Below, piece after piece: positions 46,076 to 56,859 of a stretch of DNA of 64,000 nt (positions within the stretch are counted from its first letter, which is position 1; each line of letters opens with the position of its first letter). Origin of the DNA: Sparassis latifolia. Taxonomy: Eukaryota; Basidiomycota; Agaricomycetes; Polyporales; Sparassidaceae. The DNA is taken from the NCBI GenBank assembly GCA_018466975.1, contig CM031554.1:558001-622000 (forward strand), written 5' to 3'. The position numbers and the translations under genes are program-made. The notes under the pieces are model-generated. The model had not been told where the DNA came from, did not search any database, and was given only the letters and a program-made list of their open reading frames with translations.

Positions 46076-47662
46076 ATGTCTCTCTCCTCCTCCCCCGCCA
46101 TGTCCCCCGTCGACGAGCAGCAGCTGCAGCCGCCCAGCGCGAGTCCAGAGCCCGAAGCGGCAGCGGTGCTAGCAGAGCCCAATTCCGACTCTACGGTGGT
46201 CGTGATAGTCGAGCCAGAAGCACCTCAACGCCTCAGCAGCCTCAGCAGCATCCCGGACGCTGACAAGCCTCTCCCGCGGCCAAACAGGTCCCCACCGCCC
46301 GCCGCAGGGCCCTCGCGCATCTCGCTGCCGCTCGCGGACAACGTGCCCGGCCCGTCGCGGCGGAACACCGGCTCGTACGACAAGTCGCCCGCGGGGAGCA
46401 TCTCCGGGCCCGCCTCTCCGCAGCCCATCCCGGTACCCTTCTCCCGCCCGGCGGACGCGCTCCTGCGCGACCGTGGAGACCGGCGCGCGCTCAGCAGCCT
46501 TGGACACGGCGCCATCTCGGATGACAGGTACCAGCCCGCGCGTGCGGTCAGCTACGACCCCCGCATGGCCCGCCACGCGGCCAGGCGGGGTGTACAGTCG
46601 GAGGTGTTTGAGCGGGCTGCCGCGGGGGAACGGCCGCGCACGGCGCCGTACGGGACGGTGGGCGAAGAATACGTCGGCACCAATGTGGATTGGATGATCC
46701 CGAACGCCCCGCCGGATGCGCGCGTGCCGCCAAACGGCAACATGCCGATGCCGAATGCGAGCGGGTACGCATCGGTGGACGTGAAGGAGGTGTCGAGCAG
46801 CATAGTGTGTGATTATTCTGACAGACCCCGGACTGCGCTCATTAACTCTCCAGCAGACACGGGAGAAAACGGTGTACGAGCGACTGCAGCCTACACTGGA
46901 GCACGCGAACACGGAGCTGGCGGCGTATACTCTGAAAGGTGATACTCATCGCGAGAAGCCCGATTTGGTGCTACCGTTTCCTTTCTTGGGTTACTGAGTG
47001 CTGTGATCGGCGGCGCTGACAGCTACTAGACCAACGGCGCTCTTTTCGGTTTCTTCCGCCAGCTGAGAGCAGTCGCTGGTCTTCCGCGCCACGCCGTGGC
47101 TTGGGGACCAGATGGGCAATCGTGTAAAGCTGACGTCCGCGTACTGTGAGGATGTCAGGCAATTTTCGAGCCTGATGTTTCATTCCGTTCCCTTGTGCTT
47201 AACGTTGAGCGTCGGATCTAACTTGTTGCTCAGCGAGGTTGACTGGATATTCCCTGAACGCTTGCATTGGACTACAAGTTCTACTTGGCGCGGTGACCAC
47301 TGGCGTCGCCGCAGCCACCACCGGTAAATCCGTACGTCACGCGCTGGTTCATGCTCGTGAAAGCTGATCTTCTTCCAGGCCTCCATTGGAGTGGCTGTCC
47401 TCGAGGGCTTTCCACTCTCGCGGCATCGTACCTTGCGCGCACACGCGGGTCCGGCGAGCCCGAGGCGTCGACCGCACGCTGCAAAGATCTGGAAAACTTC
47501 ATCCGCGAGTGTGAGGCGTTCACGCTCGACAAGGGCCATGTCGTCGGCACTGAATACGACTATGTGATCGAGAAATTCCGCCAGCGGTTCGAGGAGATCA
47601 TGGGCAACGTCTCAAATAGCCCAATCGACGGGCAGAAGGAGAAGGGCAACTCTTCGGTGTGA
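46076..47662 (+). pseudogene. SLATT-domain (fungal 2TM) protein with one frameshift
   Basis: Exons: 46076-46789, 46854-46938, 47234-47331, 47379-47662. The first 240 residues are Pro/Ser/Ala-rich and disordered (PRPNRSPPPAAGPSRISLPL). The conserved part follows: REKTVYERLQPTLEHANTEL (coiled helix), LTGYSLNACIGLQVLLGA (TM1), TTGVAAATTGKS, then GLSTLAASYLARTRGSGEPE (TM2 and loop) and DLENFIRECEAFTLDKGHV. This matches the fungal SLATT family, two-helix membrane proteins predicted to be pore-forming effectors in conflict or cell-death systems. Splice phases agree, but one base is missing in exon 4 near 47403-47408, between SIGVAVLE and GLSTLAAS. The third intron boundary leaves an unusually long 295-nt second intron. 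ATG 45962 is an alternative start. Confidence 0.72.
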
Positions 47663-48098
47663 TGCGCCCTCGTCTTGTTCATTTTGTGTTTACTCTTTCG
47701 GTGTTAGGGCTTCGGATGGGACTCGTTCGTTACTTATTAGCTATTCTGCGGCTGTAATTGTTCTTTATTTCCTAGGTGTTGTCTCTGTCGGTTCGTACAC
47801 ACGTCGTTTGTGACACTGTATTTTTGTCTCGGGTTGGAGATTCTGATGTCTGTTTGAGATTCCGAGGACGTGCTGGCGTTGAAACGCAAATTCGAACAGT
47901 GTCGGGACGTAGGGCCTGTGTTCACCCTTTTTTTGCTGATTGACTACTCCGGTGAAGAAGTGAATGCACTGAGGGCTTATGCTCGAATCATCCTGCGAGA
48001 CATAATATTCCCTCGACAAATCTGCAAGTGAAGCTCAAGCCCTTGATCTTATTGGCATTAGATGTTTTTTTACTTTAGTATCAAGAGGACGCAGAAAG

Positions 48099-48181
48099 TC
48101 GGCGATGCTGACAGCAAGTGACACTCTCCCTCACGGGGTATACCCGTTAGCGAAAGGATCACTTGCTGTCAGCATCGCCGA
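48099..48181. repeat. Perfect 23-bp inverted repeat with 37-nt loop
   Basis: The left arm (48099-48121) begins TCGGCGATGCTGACAGCAAG and the right arm (48159-48181) is its exact reverse complement. The loop contains a second palindrome, GGGTATACCC, at about 48136-48145. The hairpin would be very stable as DNA or RNA. It is not followed by a T run in either direction and lies between genes. Confidence 0.92.
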
Positions 48182-48620
48182 AGAATGGCAATTCGGAGTG
48201 AGTTCCTACATTATACACGTACGCAGCGCCACCGCCATTCTAACTACTAAGTACAACGTCCAAATCGCCTGATCTGACACCCGTCCCCGCCTGACACCAT
48301 GACCGATACCGACCCAGGACAGGATCGGGGAAGATCGCCCTTGATAGACGATCCGGCAGGATCGACGTTCGTCCCCTTCCCAAATTGGGATCGCAAGAGG
48401 ATAGTAGACTCCAGTTCGTTGCCATTTCCGTAGCCGCTGTACGGTCACAAAATGACGGGTGGGCCACGCGCGGAGTGCTCGCAAAAGATTCGATGTGACG
48501 AGTGTTCTGCGATGGAGAGTCAGAAAAAGTTTGTATACAACCGCTGAATGCCGCTTACCACCTATCAGGTTTCGGCTCTTGTAAAACGAATACACCACTC
48601 CAGAATCATGCACGGCAGAG

Positions 48621-48706
48621 TGCAACCATCTGCACATCCCGTGTGACGCGCCCCACTGGGGAATGCAACCATCTGCACATCGGTACGACGCGCCTCACTG
48701 GAGGAG
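48621..48706 (+). repeat. 43-bp tandem duplication
   Basis: TGCAACCATCTGCACATC at 48621 recurs at 48664. The rest of the unit (GACGCGCC-CACTGG) is also repeated, with a few differences. Two copies only. Confidence 0.8.
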
Positions 48707-48829
48707 GGTGCCACAGCAGAGGCGTGACAGCGTCTTATGCGACTTGCGGACGCCAGCAGGCACTAAGCAGTGCGTAGCTCCCGGCTCGCTAACGCTCGCA
48801 TTCGCCGGAGTCTCGTCGGACGTGCCTTT

Positions 48830-49810
48830 TCATCTCGCAGCTGTACCAGCCTTCCTGGCGCGCGGTTTCTTCGCGGGCGGCAGTGCGGTGGCGTCGTCGG
48901 TCTCTGTCGCAGTCGACGTGCGCTTGCGGCTCTTGCGGGTCCCCGGTGCAAGGTTAAGAAGAGGCGCTAGGGCCGACAAAAGCACAGGAGGCTGGATAGG
49001 TGGAGCAGTAGCCAGCATTGACGGGCCCGCGCTGAAACTTGACGCGCCCATTACCTGGTCCGCGGCCCACGCAGCTTCGAGTTCCTCCAATTGGAAAGGA
49101 ACGATGTCGGCGGTGACTACACCCTGGCCCTTCCCCTTCCGCTTCCCTGCCGCCTTCTTGGTAGCCTTCCGCGGTTTCTTTGGTGCCGGTGCAGGGACCT
49201 CGACGGAGTCCGTCTCCTCCTCCGCACACCGACGACGTTTGCCTGTGGTCGGTGTCGGTACGGGAGCAGGGGATGGCCCACACGCAGGGACTGTCGCGAG
49301 GGAAGGCGTGTACAACCATCGTGCAGTGGCAAGAGGAGCCACCTGTTGGCTGTCCCGGGGAAGATTTGTCGGCTGCGATGGAAGGGGAGGCGCAACCGGA
49401 GGGCCCATCGGCGAAGGTGCACTGAGTCCAGCTGATGTGTTCGTCCCACCGTACGACCCATATGCAGACGCAGCATGGACTTGGCTGGGCATTGAGGGTA
49501 CCTGGCGGTGCATGTGGCCACCCTGGCATGGTTGAACGAAGTGCCGAGTGGGATGATTCATCGGCATTGGCTGCTGGGCAGATGCTGGGGAAGGGGTCAA
49601 TGACGGATATCCTGCAAAGCTGGCATGGGGATAGGCCACTCGACCGTTCTCCAGTGAGTTGCTCTGCGAAGCCTTCAAAGACGCCGACCGGATGTCCGTG
49701 GAACTGGCAGTAGATTGCGCTTGCTTCCCGCCCTGCGCATTGCGTGGCGCACGTCGAAACGCCGCGGTACTCAGCGGAGGAAAGCGTTCTGTGTTCGGGG
49801 TGGCAGACAT
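48830..49810 (-). CDS. Lysine-rich hypothetical protein (family copy B)
   Basis: Single-exon frame of 326 aa starting at 49810. The N-terminal 150 residues are Pro/Ser/Gln-rich. Around residues 170-230 it has SPAPVPTPTTGKRRRCAEEE, PAPAPKKPRKATKKAAGKRK and GKGQG, a strong nuclear-localisation-like region. The C-terminus has SRKRTSTATETDD, then PPAKKPRARKAGTAAR. It shares ordered blocks with the plus-strand protein at 35637-36350, so the two are diverged paralogues in opposite orientation, 12.5 kb apart. This copy lacks the cysteine cluster of copy A. No domain was recognised. DNA or chromatin binding is possible from composition but unproven. Confidence 0.65.
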   Translation of the reverse strand: MSATPNTERFPPLSTAAFRRAPRNAQGGKQAQSTASSTDIRSASLKASQSNSLENGRVAYPHASFAGYPSLTPSPASAQQPMPMNHPTRHFVQPCQGGHMHRQVPSMPSQVHAASAYGSYGGTNTSAGLSAPSPMGPPVAPPLPSQPTNLPRDSQQVAPLATARWLYTPSLATVPACGPSPAPVPTPTTGKRRRCAEEETDSVEVPAPAPKKPRKATKKAAGKRKGKGQGVVTADIVPFQLEELEAAWAADQVMGASSFSAGPSMLATAPPIQPPVLLSALAPLLNLAPGTRKSRKRTSTATETDDATALPPAKKPRARKAGTAAR

Positions 49811-52800
49811 CGTCTGCGGAAAAAGATCATCAGGGTTGGGCCACAGTTGTTCGACAAACGACTATCCACATACCCGCATTTCAAACGAAATGTCGGAGCT
49901 GCTCCGACACTTATTGAACCAGAGTATGAATTCACCCTGCATATCAAACAGTAAACGGCCGGTAGAATAACCCCGCGTGAAGCACAACATACCGATTCAA
50001 AGACCTGGAGAACTTTGGCAGTCGGTTCATAGACCCGCGGGGTCTTCGGCATTCTGCACACGGTCAAAAGACATGCCCGAGGTACCCCAAACCGTTGTGT
50101 GACACAATCTCTCCACTACATGAAACATAGTTAGTCATGGCCACACTGGAAGCAAACGGCATTACGAACATATTTCGCTCTAAAGATTGCATTCTCCAAA
50201 CCGGTATCGCTGCCCACAGGGTCGGAAGGAAGGTGGCTAAACGGCATCGCGACGATGAGGTGCTGCATAACATGGAGAGAATCAGAACATGTGCGGCACA
50301 AGAAAAGGCACCAGGTTCGTACAGTGACGCCAGCGAGGACCCTCGATGTGGAGTCGCCCACAATTGGTGAAAGCAAACGAGGATCGTTTGGTTCGTATTC
50401 CAACAAGGTGATGTGGGCCACTATGTTATAATTGATAGGCATCGAGCGTGTCATGTCCATATCGGAGTGTTGCATGTTGAGTGGCAATGGCATGGGAGTA
50501 AACGGGGTGCTGTTTGTCGATGGACACAATGCAGGTGGTGGTTGAAGTTGAAGCCGTGGCAAGAGTGGTTCTGTTGCTTTAAAGCGCGTCAAGTCACGCG
50601 CGTAACGCTATGACCCATGCGTCACTTCAAAGCGCACTGTACGTCCCTGTTTGTTCTCGTTCTCTGACCATGATTATGCCACTTTGAAGAGTTTTTTCCT
50701 TGCTGACTTTCGTGCCCTCGATTATGAGGTTGTCGAAGTCCGGGCAAACCTTGTTCAACGTCCCCGCCACACTTGCGTCGCGACATGTTTATTACGCGTT
50801 AAAGCGCGACGGAAGGTGATATTTGGTTGCAAAGATGAGTCTCGAGGCCCTAGATGCCTTAAGAATGATCAGTCTTCTTATTCTAATCGGATTGGAAGGT
50901 CAGTGATTCACCGAATCGTCGCCCTCCTTTAGCGCCTGCTAGTCACGCTGAGTTCCACAGGAAAAGCTCGAAAGTCGCACCCAAGACATAAGGTGAGATT
51001 AGCCGCCTTTTCAGTTTATGGAAACGACCTTCGGCATGCGAATGGATCGATGTCTCGTGATGGAACGTGAACGCTGAATCGCATAGTTCCCCGAAGTGCG
51101 GATGTCGCTCTGCAGGATGCTGAATAGTTTGACTAATCCTTGATCCGCATGGCATGGGAATTTCGAGGGTCAGAAAAAAGAGATCAGGTGGAAGGAATAT
51201 GGTGTCGAGGATCCAGCATTCCAAGCTGGGTTACCGCATTGAGGCGGTTGCAGCGTGCTGCTATCTGTTCAACCACGACTTCGATCTTCAGTGATGCGAG
51301 TTATGAGGACGTGCAAGCGTTCGTGGAGGACGTTAGCGCGGGAAGAGGATAGATGGCAGATAGCGTTAGCTATCATACTCGCACAGTATGGGGTTCATTC
51401 GCAATCAATAGCTTACCGTGAAATGACGAAGCTGTGCATCACACAAACAGATGAGATCGAATGAGCTGTCCATGCCAAATTGAACTGGATTTTGTCCACT
51501 ACTCTTGCGTGATACGCCCTTCAAGGAGGAATCGGTCACTACGCAAGGTCAGGCGTGACATCTGCTGCGATAAAGCCAGAAGGTATATACGCGGTGGATT
51601 GTCTATTTTCCCCGAAGATATGCTGACACTCACCAGCATGTAATGCTGTGTCCAAATATTCCGGTAAAAGTAGGAACGATGTGGTGCTGATCTACGTACG
51701 CCTCCTGTGGAAATCTGATGTGCAAGCACTATTCACGTCATACAAGAGTTTCTGCCGCATGAGTTGTGGTAGCCATCGTCCAACAATCTCTGGCGGAAGG
51801 TGTTCCATCCAATATTGAGAACACTTTGAAGTTATCGCGGTCGACCGTCCGGGATCATGGATCTTTCTTGTTTTCCTGGTTTAGAAAACTCTGTCAAAAA
51901 ATTTACTTCCATGGGTCATGTGATGAACGCGTCGCGTCCAAGGACTGACTCGTACTGAGATCTGAGACTCGGACATGCTGCCGCGACATACTGAGCTCAC
52001 CGCAAAATGCTCGAGGAGAAGTGAATATAATTGGCCTTTGTGTTCAATCTACAGTAAACATATCAATAACATCTCCACAGTGGTAGTTGTACGGTACGCA
52101 CAAATGCAGTAAATGACACAACTACAAATCGTTCAGGTCAGATCGCGAGGAGAGAGATGGCGGAGGTTTCCTCAACAGAAACTAGAGGAAACTATGATGC
52201 GAAATCGCAACTTCGAGCCTAGCGGTACTCATTTGTTTTCCAACGTTCACGCACGTAGCTGAACGCGTGTCGACGCCAGGATCAAGTCATATCATACGAC
52301 CGTCCTCAAGAACCTCACTTAGCTGACATGGGCGTGGAACAACGTAGTAGTCGAAGGTCGGGAGCTTGATCGGTTGGATGGCGGGCGTGGTCCCTTTGTT
52401 GCGCGACGCCCGTGGCTTCTTGGCAGCAGGAGCATGCTCGGCGTTACCCACACCTGCATTCTTGGGTGACTGCGGGAAATAATGCACATACTGTACCTGC
52501 TTCATATACAGATCGCTATGCACATTGCGCGCTCTGCCCAGCAGTACTCGGCCTTGTGATGAACTTAAGGATGTCTGCCACAGAGTCTTGCACACCACAT
52601 ACCCATTCAGATGAACGAAACTTTGCAACAAAAAATGAGGACAACAATGAAATCAAGACTGTAAACAAGACTTTGTCTGGACCACAAAGTCTAACAGAAT
52701 TAATCCTTGCCGTGCAGGCATCTTCAAACTCCAACAGATCCATCACTCCAGCTAAACTCCAAGCTCTCGATGAGCAAACACTTACTATTGCAGTTTAGCC

Positions 52801-53038
52801 GAGCCTGACAAGTTGTCCGATGACCAGTCACGACAGTAGCCCCTACGCACATCGATGGCAATGGGCCTCATAACAATAGCCAAATGCCTCAGAGAACGAA
52901 CAGTCGGCCAACTCTTGGTGTTGTCGTTCGACTGGCAAGTCGCCGACGACGACGTCGCGTACCGCCTCTCCTTCGGTGATTCGCCCATGACCAGACGAGC
53001 CATCGGGACATCCAGTTCCTCCTTCACTCGTGCGACGA
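49811..53038. other. 3.2 kb without a clear gene
   Basis: Short ORFs dominate. Two minus-strand pieces have mild coding character. At 50131-50592 there is ITLLEYEPNDPRLLSPIVGD. At 52307-52475, after an acceptor-like TTTCCCGCAG, there is SPKNAGVGNAEHAPAAKKPR with a C-terminus KLPTFDYYVVPRP. The latter could be a decayed relative of the lysine-rich family because of PAAKKPRASRNKG. Neither could be built into a whole gene. Otherwise nothing was recognised. Confidence 0.4.
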
Positions 53039-54575
53039 TCACCGCTGACTGAAGAAGTCGAAGATGACCGGATTCGCTACGACCGGCATTGGGATCGCTG
53101 GGGCGCTCTTGACATGTGGGGAAGCTGTAGACCTGTTCGACGACTCGCTGCTGCGCACTACAGTGCTCTCACTCGTGGAAGAGCTAGGACGATGGACGAA
53201 ATCGACGGCCGCGGCTATCACGGGAGGCAGAAGAGCTGGCGGATCCGGGTTACGCTGTGACCACTTGTTCTTCGTACGAACGGACGACAATGAAGCAGGA
53301 GCCGTTCTATTCGCGGTCTGTTGCAAACCGTCCTTTCCTTCCGTAGCCTTCCCTTTGTTCGCCCTCTTGTTCCTGCGTGGAGCTGCGGCTTTCTTCTTCG
53401 CCGCAGGGACAGCATCTGGTGAACCGTCACCTACGCCCGTCACGATCGCTCTACCCTTGCGAGCTGTCTCTGTCGTCACCGCGGATACAGTCCTGGGCTC
53501 TGAAACCGATGCAGGCGTCGGAGCCGCAGCAGACTTCACTGGGCCACAGATTCGTCCATCGCGGGCACCCTTTGGCACGGATTCCGCAAGAACTCTCTTG
53601 GTGAACTCGCCCAGCTCCCTCTTGGTCTCCTTGAAGACAGTAGTGGGATGATCCTCGTCAATGGTGAGATCGATCACCTCCTGCGGAGGGCTCCAGCGTT
53701 TCGTTGCGAGCCCCTGCATAATCTGCAGGAGAGTTCCGAATGTTGACGATTCATAATCTGCAGTTGTGTCAGCGGTAACCTGCCGAGGGCGGACATTCTC
53801 CTTACCCGTGTCTTCCTTTGCCGCCCCAGGGGTCGCACCGGCGGCCTCATCTGCTCGCTTTGACTTGCGAGTCTTCTTCGCCGGCCTGGCCTCCATTTGC
53901 GAACTTTCAATTGAGTCACTGTCGGACAAAGTGCGCTTCGTTCTCTTTCCAGTCTTAGGCGCACAAATTGAATCGGGGGTAGGGGTGACGGGCGAAGCCT
54001 GGGCGGCAGTGGTGGTGAGAGATGGCACAGGAACAGTGACCAGCTGAGAACCAGAAGCTAGTGTGGCCACGGATGTGGGTGGGTGAACGAGTGGAGGTGC
54101 AGGCTCGGTGGTGGAGTGGGCTATCAACCTGGGAGAGTGCATGCGTGTACAACCGACATTGGCCACGAATTCGGAGGTGGAGTCGGAACCGAAGGGGGGT
54201 GTAATGGTGGGGGAAGGTGCAAAACCGCGGGCCAATTCAGGGTCGGGGCCAAAGAGGGACACCATCATGTCGTCTGACAGAGTGGCCTCAACCCCGTTGA
54301 AGCTCTGACTCTGCCACCATTGGTCGATGTCCACCTCTAAGCCTCCCGTTTGCAGATTGACAGACTCTGCAGTATATCCGATGGTCCCGAACGAGTCTGA
54401 GGCGAAGTCCTAGTATGGTGGAAGAATGTCAGCAGAGACGCAGTACACAGAAAAGCGATGCCCTCACGTTCGCATTGTCAATGGTCGGAAGAGGGTCATT
54501 GCAGGCGGCATGAGAGTGGGCGAATGACCACATTCCGTGCATTGAAGTGATGTGAGGGTGAGACGTCGAAAACAT
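53039..54575 (-). CDS. Lysine-rich hypothetical protein (possible family copy C)
   Basis: Two exons, 54575-54468 and 54409-53039, give 492 aa in frame; the first exon starts MFSTSHPHITSMHGMWSFAH. The N-terminal 130 residues are acidic and Ser/Thr/Pro-rich and include VDIDQWWQSQSFNGVEATLS. Around residues 195-240 comes PKTGKRTKRTLSDSDSIESS, then RPAKKTRKSKRADE. A later block is EVIDLTIDEDHPTT, a SUMO-interaction-like motif (V-I-D-L-T-I followed by acids). PAAKKKAAAPRRNKRANKG follows. The GKR-x-(R/K) ... PAKK-x-RK order resembles copies A and B, but the rest does not align by eye. An acidic N-terminus with basic patches would suit a nuclear regulator; that is only inference. Confidence 0.6.
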
Positions 54576-55977
54576 GATTGTGTTTGGTACAAAGGATATC
54601 AAAGGCGGTGGTGTTGGTGGTCAAGGTCAAAGGCCAAAATGTCGAACTGGGTGGCGCAGGAGGTCACAAATTCGCAATGTAACGCAGCCGCATCATGAAT
54701 TGCATTGTTCGACTTACTTTGTCTGCTCAGTGGCAAAATCAAACTGAGCCACTCAGTTTGCTCGTCCGCGGTCCTTGTCTCCTCCAATCAATTTCTACTT
54801 GAAGAAATTTCAAAGGCGCACCAAACGGGCGCCGAGGCCCGTCAAAACACAGCGCTGATCATACTTTTGCCTAAATGTCAGCGCTTTTCGTGCAGGTACA
54901 ATGCAGAAATTTGAACTTGACAACATGAAGCGTACCACAATAACTGGTAATAACAAGGCAAATGTTCATCCTTCGTCATGGACAAACGAATCGTGAAAGC
55001 AGTGAGAAATGTTCACTGTTTCTATGTGCACTTTGCCTGCCATACAATCCGCTTGATACACTTTAGGATATAGACAGCGAAATTGTTGAAACTGAATGTA
55101 CTTACCGTGGCCAATCCTGCGCAACAAACATTCTGACAGTCGTGACTCACTATCAGGCAGACCCTCAAGCGAGCATGGTTGAATGCATCCGTCACTGGGA
55201 TACGCTGCTCTAGCAAGATATCCTATCCACAAGTCTCAACGTAAACGGTCTGCCCAATTTCCTTCGCAGATCGGACCTCCCAGATGCATCATCGCCACAC
55301 AGCTAGGCCAAACAAGTTCGGACTGCGTATGTTCGTGAGCATCTCTAGTGAGCGGATCAGAGGGCCATCGGTATAATTCACATTAAAGACCGACCTTTGG
55401 TACGGACATCGCGTCTGACGTCAACGGCGCAGAGCAATAGGATTTGATATCAAGTCAGGCGTCACCGGAGGTGTCCAAGTGATCACTCTTGCTCGCTGTT
55501 GCGAAGTCCGAAGTCGGTGAAACTATTACAGAGGACGAACCGCCACGTTGTGCGAACCGGGTTAGGTGCTTGGGATAAGCATGCTTGAGGAGGATGTGAT
55601 ACAGGATGCCGAGGGATTACGATGGGGAAAAAGGCTACGCAGATGGTTGCGTGCTCCAGGGATACCTGGGACGCGGGCGCGGTTCCGCCTCACCACGAAC
55701 CTGGTGAACCCACAGTCGCCAGCTTCGTGGAATTCGGTAATTCACAGAACCGATTGATTGCATATTACTACCGCTGCCTTATTATCCACTCCTATTTGAG
55801 ACGCTCACGCAGCTAAGCCATACGACCGACCTGTAGAAAAAGGGCATCAACGAGATGAAATTCGGCAGTCAGAGAATTTGCGGCACACCACGAAAACTGA
55901 GTTATCTTAGCCATCATCGACATCCATTGGTTGTGGACCGCCCTCAGCCGGAGCGTCACTAGGTACATTGGCGGAGA
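54576..55977. other. 1.4 kb intergenic, no gene seen
   Basis: Short ORFs on both strands have no recognised similarity, and splice signals do not connect them. It lies upstream of the copy C start and downstream of the TFIIIC subunit gene, so it includes one promoter and one 3' UTR. Confidence 0.45.
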
Positions 55978-56738
55978 CTACTTCAGATGGTTGCACTGCA
56001 CGTCCCTTCCCTTGTCCTTCTTCTTCGACTGCGATTTGCCAGACTTTGTGCGAGCGTGTTCAGGATGATCAACCACCCTCTCTTTCTCTTCCTCCTTCCC
56101 CTTCCTCTTCCCCTTGGCCTTGATGGGTCCCCCCCGATTATTACCATCGGAGCTCGAGGCGTCATTGTCTACACCCATCAAATGGTTCATGGTCTCGGGA
56201 ATTTTCTTCTTTAACGTGGAACTGATATGTCTATCTTCAGATGTGGTGCCACTATTTTTCTCCTTCAGCTCCACTTCCTTGAAGCGAATGCGGTGTTCTG
56301 TCGAACCAACATGCACAAGAGATATCCTGCTGCGGTCGCGGCGATCATCTACACCATATCAGTGTGAGCGCAAAGCTGAGCTTCACGGTCTCCGTACCTT
56401 TTCCTCAGCAAATAACAACTCAGTACCTAGCAAAGACTGGTGCTGCCCTCTGAATGTCGTACCAGATAGTTGCAAATAAGCAGTGGGCGTATCCAAACCC
56501 TATGGGAAGTAATTCTGAGTGAATGAGTTTGACCAAAAGAAACCAAAAGAAGGAATTGAAGACGAACAATTAGACGATAGGACGAGGTACTTGGTACCAG
56601 AGCTGGCTCCACAGCTCCGAGGTCGAGCGTCACATATACCTCTTCCTCTTCAACTTTACCGTCGCATTGCTCGTAGTCTTCGTCTGGCCCAAACGCTTCG
56701 ACCTGAAGATATGCGGGAAAGAGAGACGAGCCAGGCAT
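55978..56738 (-). CDS. TFIIIC subunit 6-like (tau55/GTF3C6 triple-barrel domain)
   Basis: Exons 56738-56568, 56499-56387 and 56326-55978 give 210 aa in frame. The N-terminus AYLQVEAFGPDEDYEQ leads into acidic EEEEVYVTLDLGAVEPALVP, then GLDTPTAYLQLSGTTFRG and GTELLFAEE, which together form the TFIIIC triple-barrel domain. STEHRIRFKEVEL closes the domain. The tail is Lys-rich (KAKGKRKGKEEEK). The product would be part of the RNA polymerase III factor that binds tRNA-gene B boxes. The second intron is uncertain: the obvious donor GTACGG at 56397 breaks frame with the nearest acceptor, so I used GTGAAG at 56386. The gene is divergent from MRM2, 121 bp apart. An upstream in-frame ATG is at 56766. 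Confidence 0.78.
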
Positions 56739-56859
56739 TTTATGGTTTGCGAGATGGGATGTCATGAGGCTCGGCTCCGAGTAGAAGGTTGTTTGTACTA
56801 GTAGCAGATCTCGATCAGAGGCATAGCCAAACAACCTCCACCGACTTTCTCTGCAGCTC
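56739..56859. promoter_or_regulatory. 121-bp bidirectional promoter, TFIIIC subunit / MRM2
   Basis: Only 121 bp separate the two start codons, which point away from each other, so both core promoters and 5' UTRs share this space. No TATA box is evident. If the TFIIIC gene uses the upstream ATG at 56766, the gap shrinks to under 100 bp. Confidence 0.6.

Larger units (their letters stand above)
47663..48829. other. Intergenic with hairpin and short tandem repeat
   Basis: Holds the 3' UTR of the SLATT gene and the end of the lysine-rich gene. Two structural features stand out and are listed separately: a 23-bp perfect inverted repeat and a 43-bp tandem duplication. No coding potential was recognised in either strand. 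Confidence 0.45.

Noticed and set aside
46169..46912. 247-aa minus-strand ORF
   Set aside because: Antisense shadow of the disordered exon 1 of the SLATT gene; Arg/His-rich composition is typical of such shadows.
44602..56000. Mating-type locus (homeodomain or pheromone-receptor genes)
   Set aside because: Considered because of the variable-looking 35-54 kb stretch, but no homeodomain WFxNxR motif, STE3-like receptor or CAAX pheromone was found.
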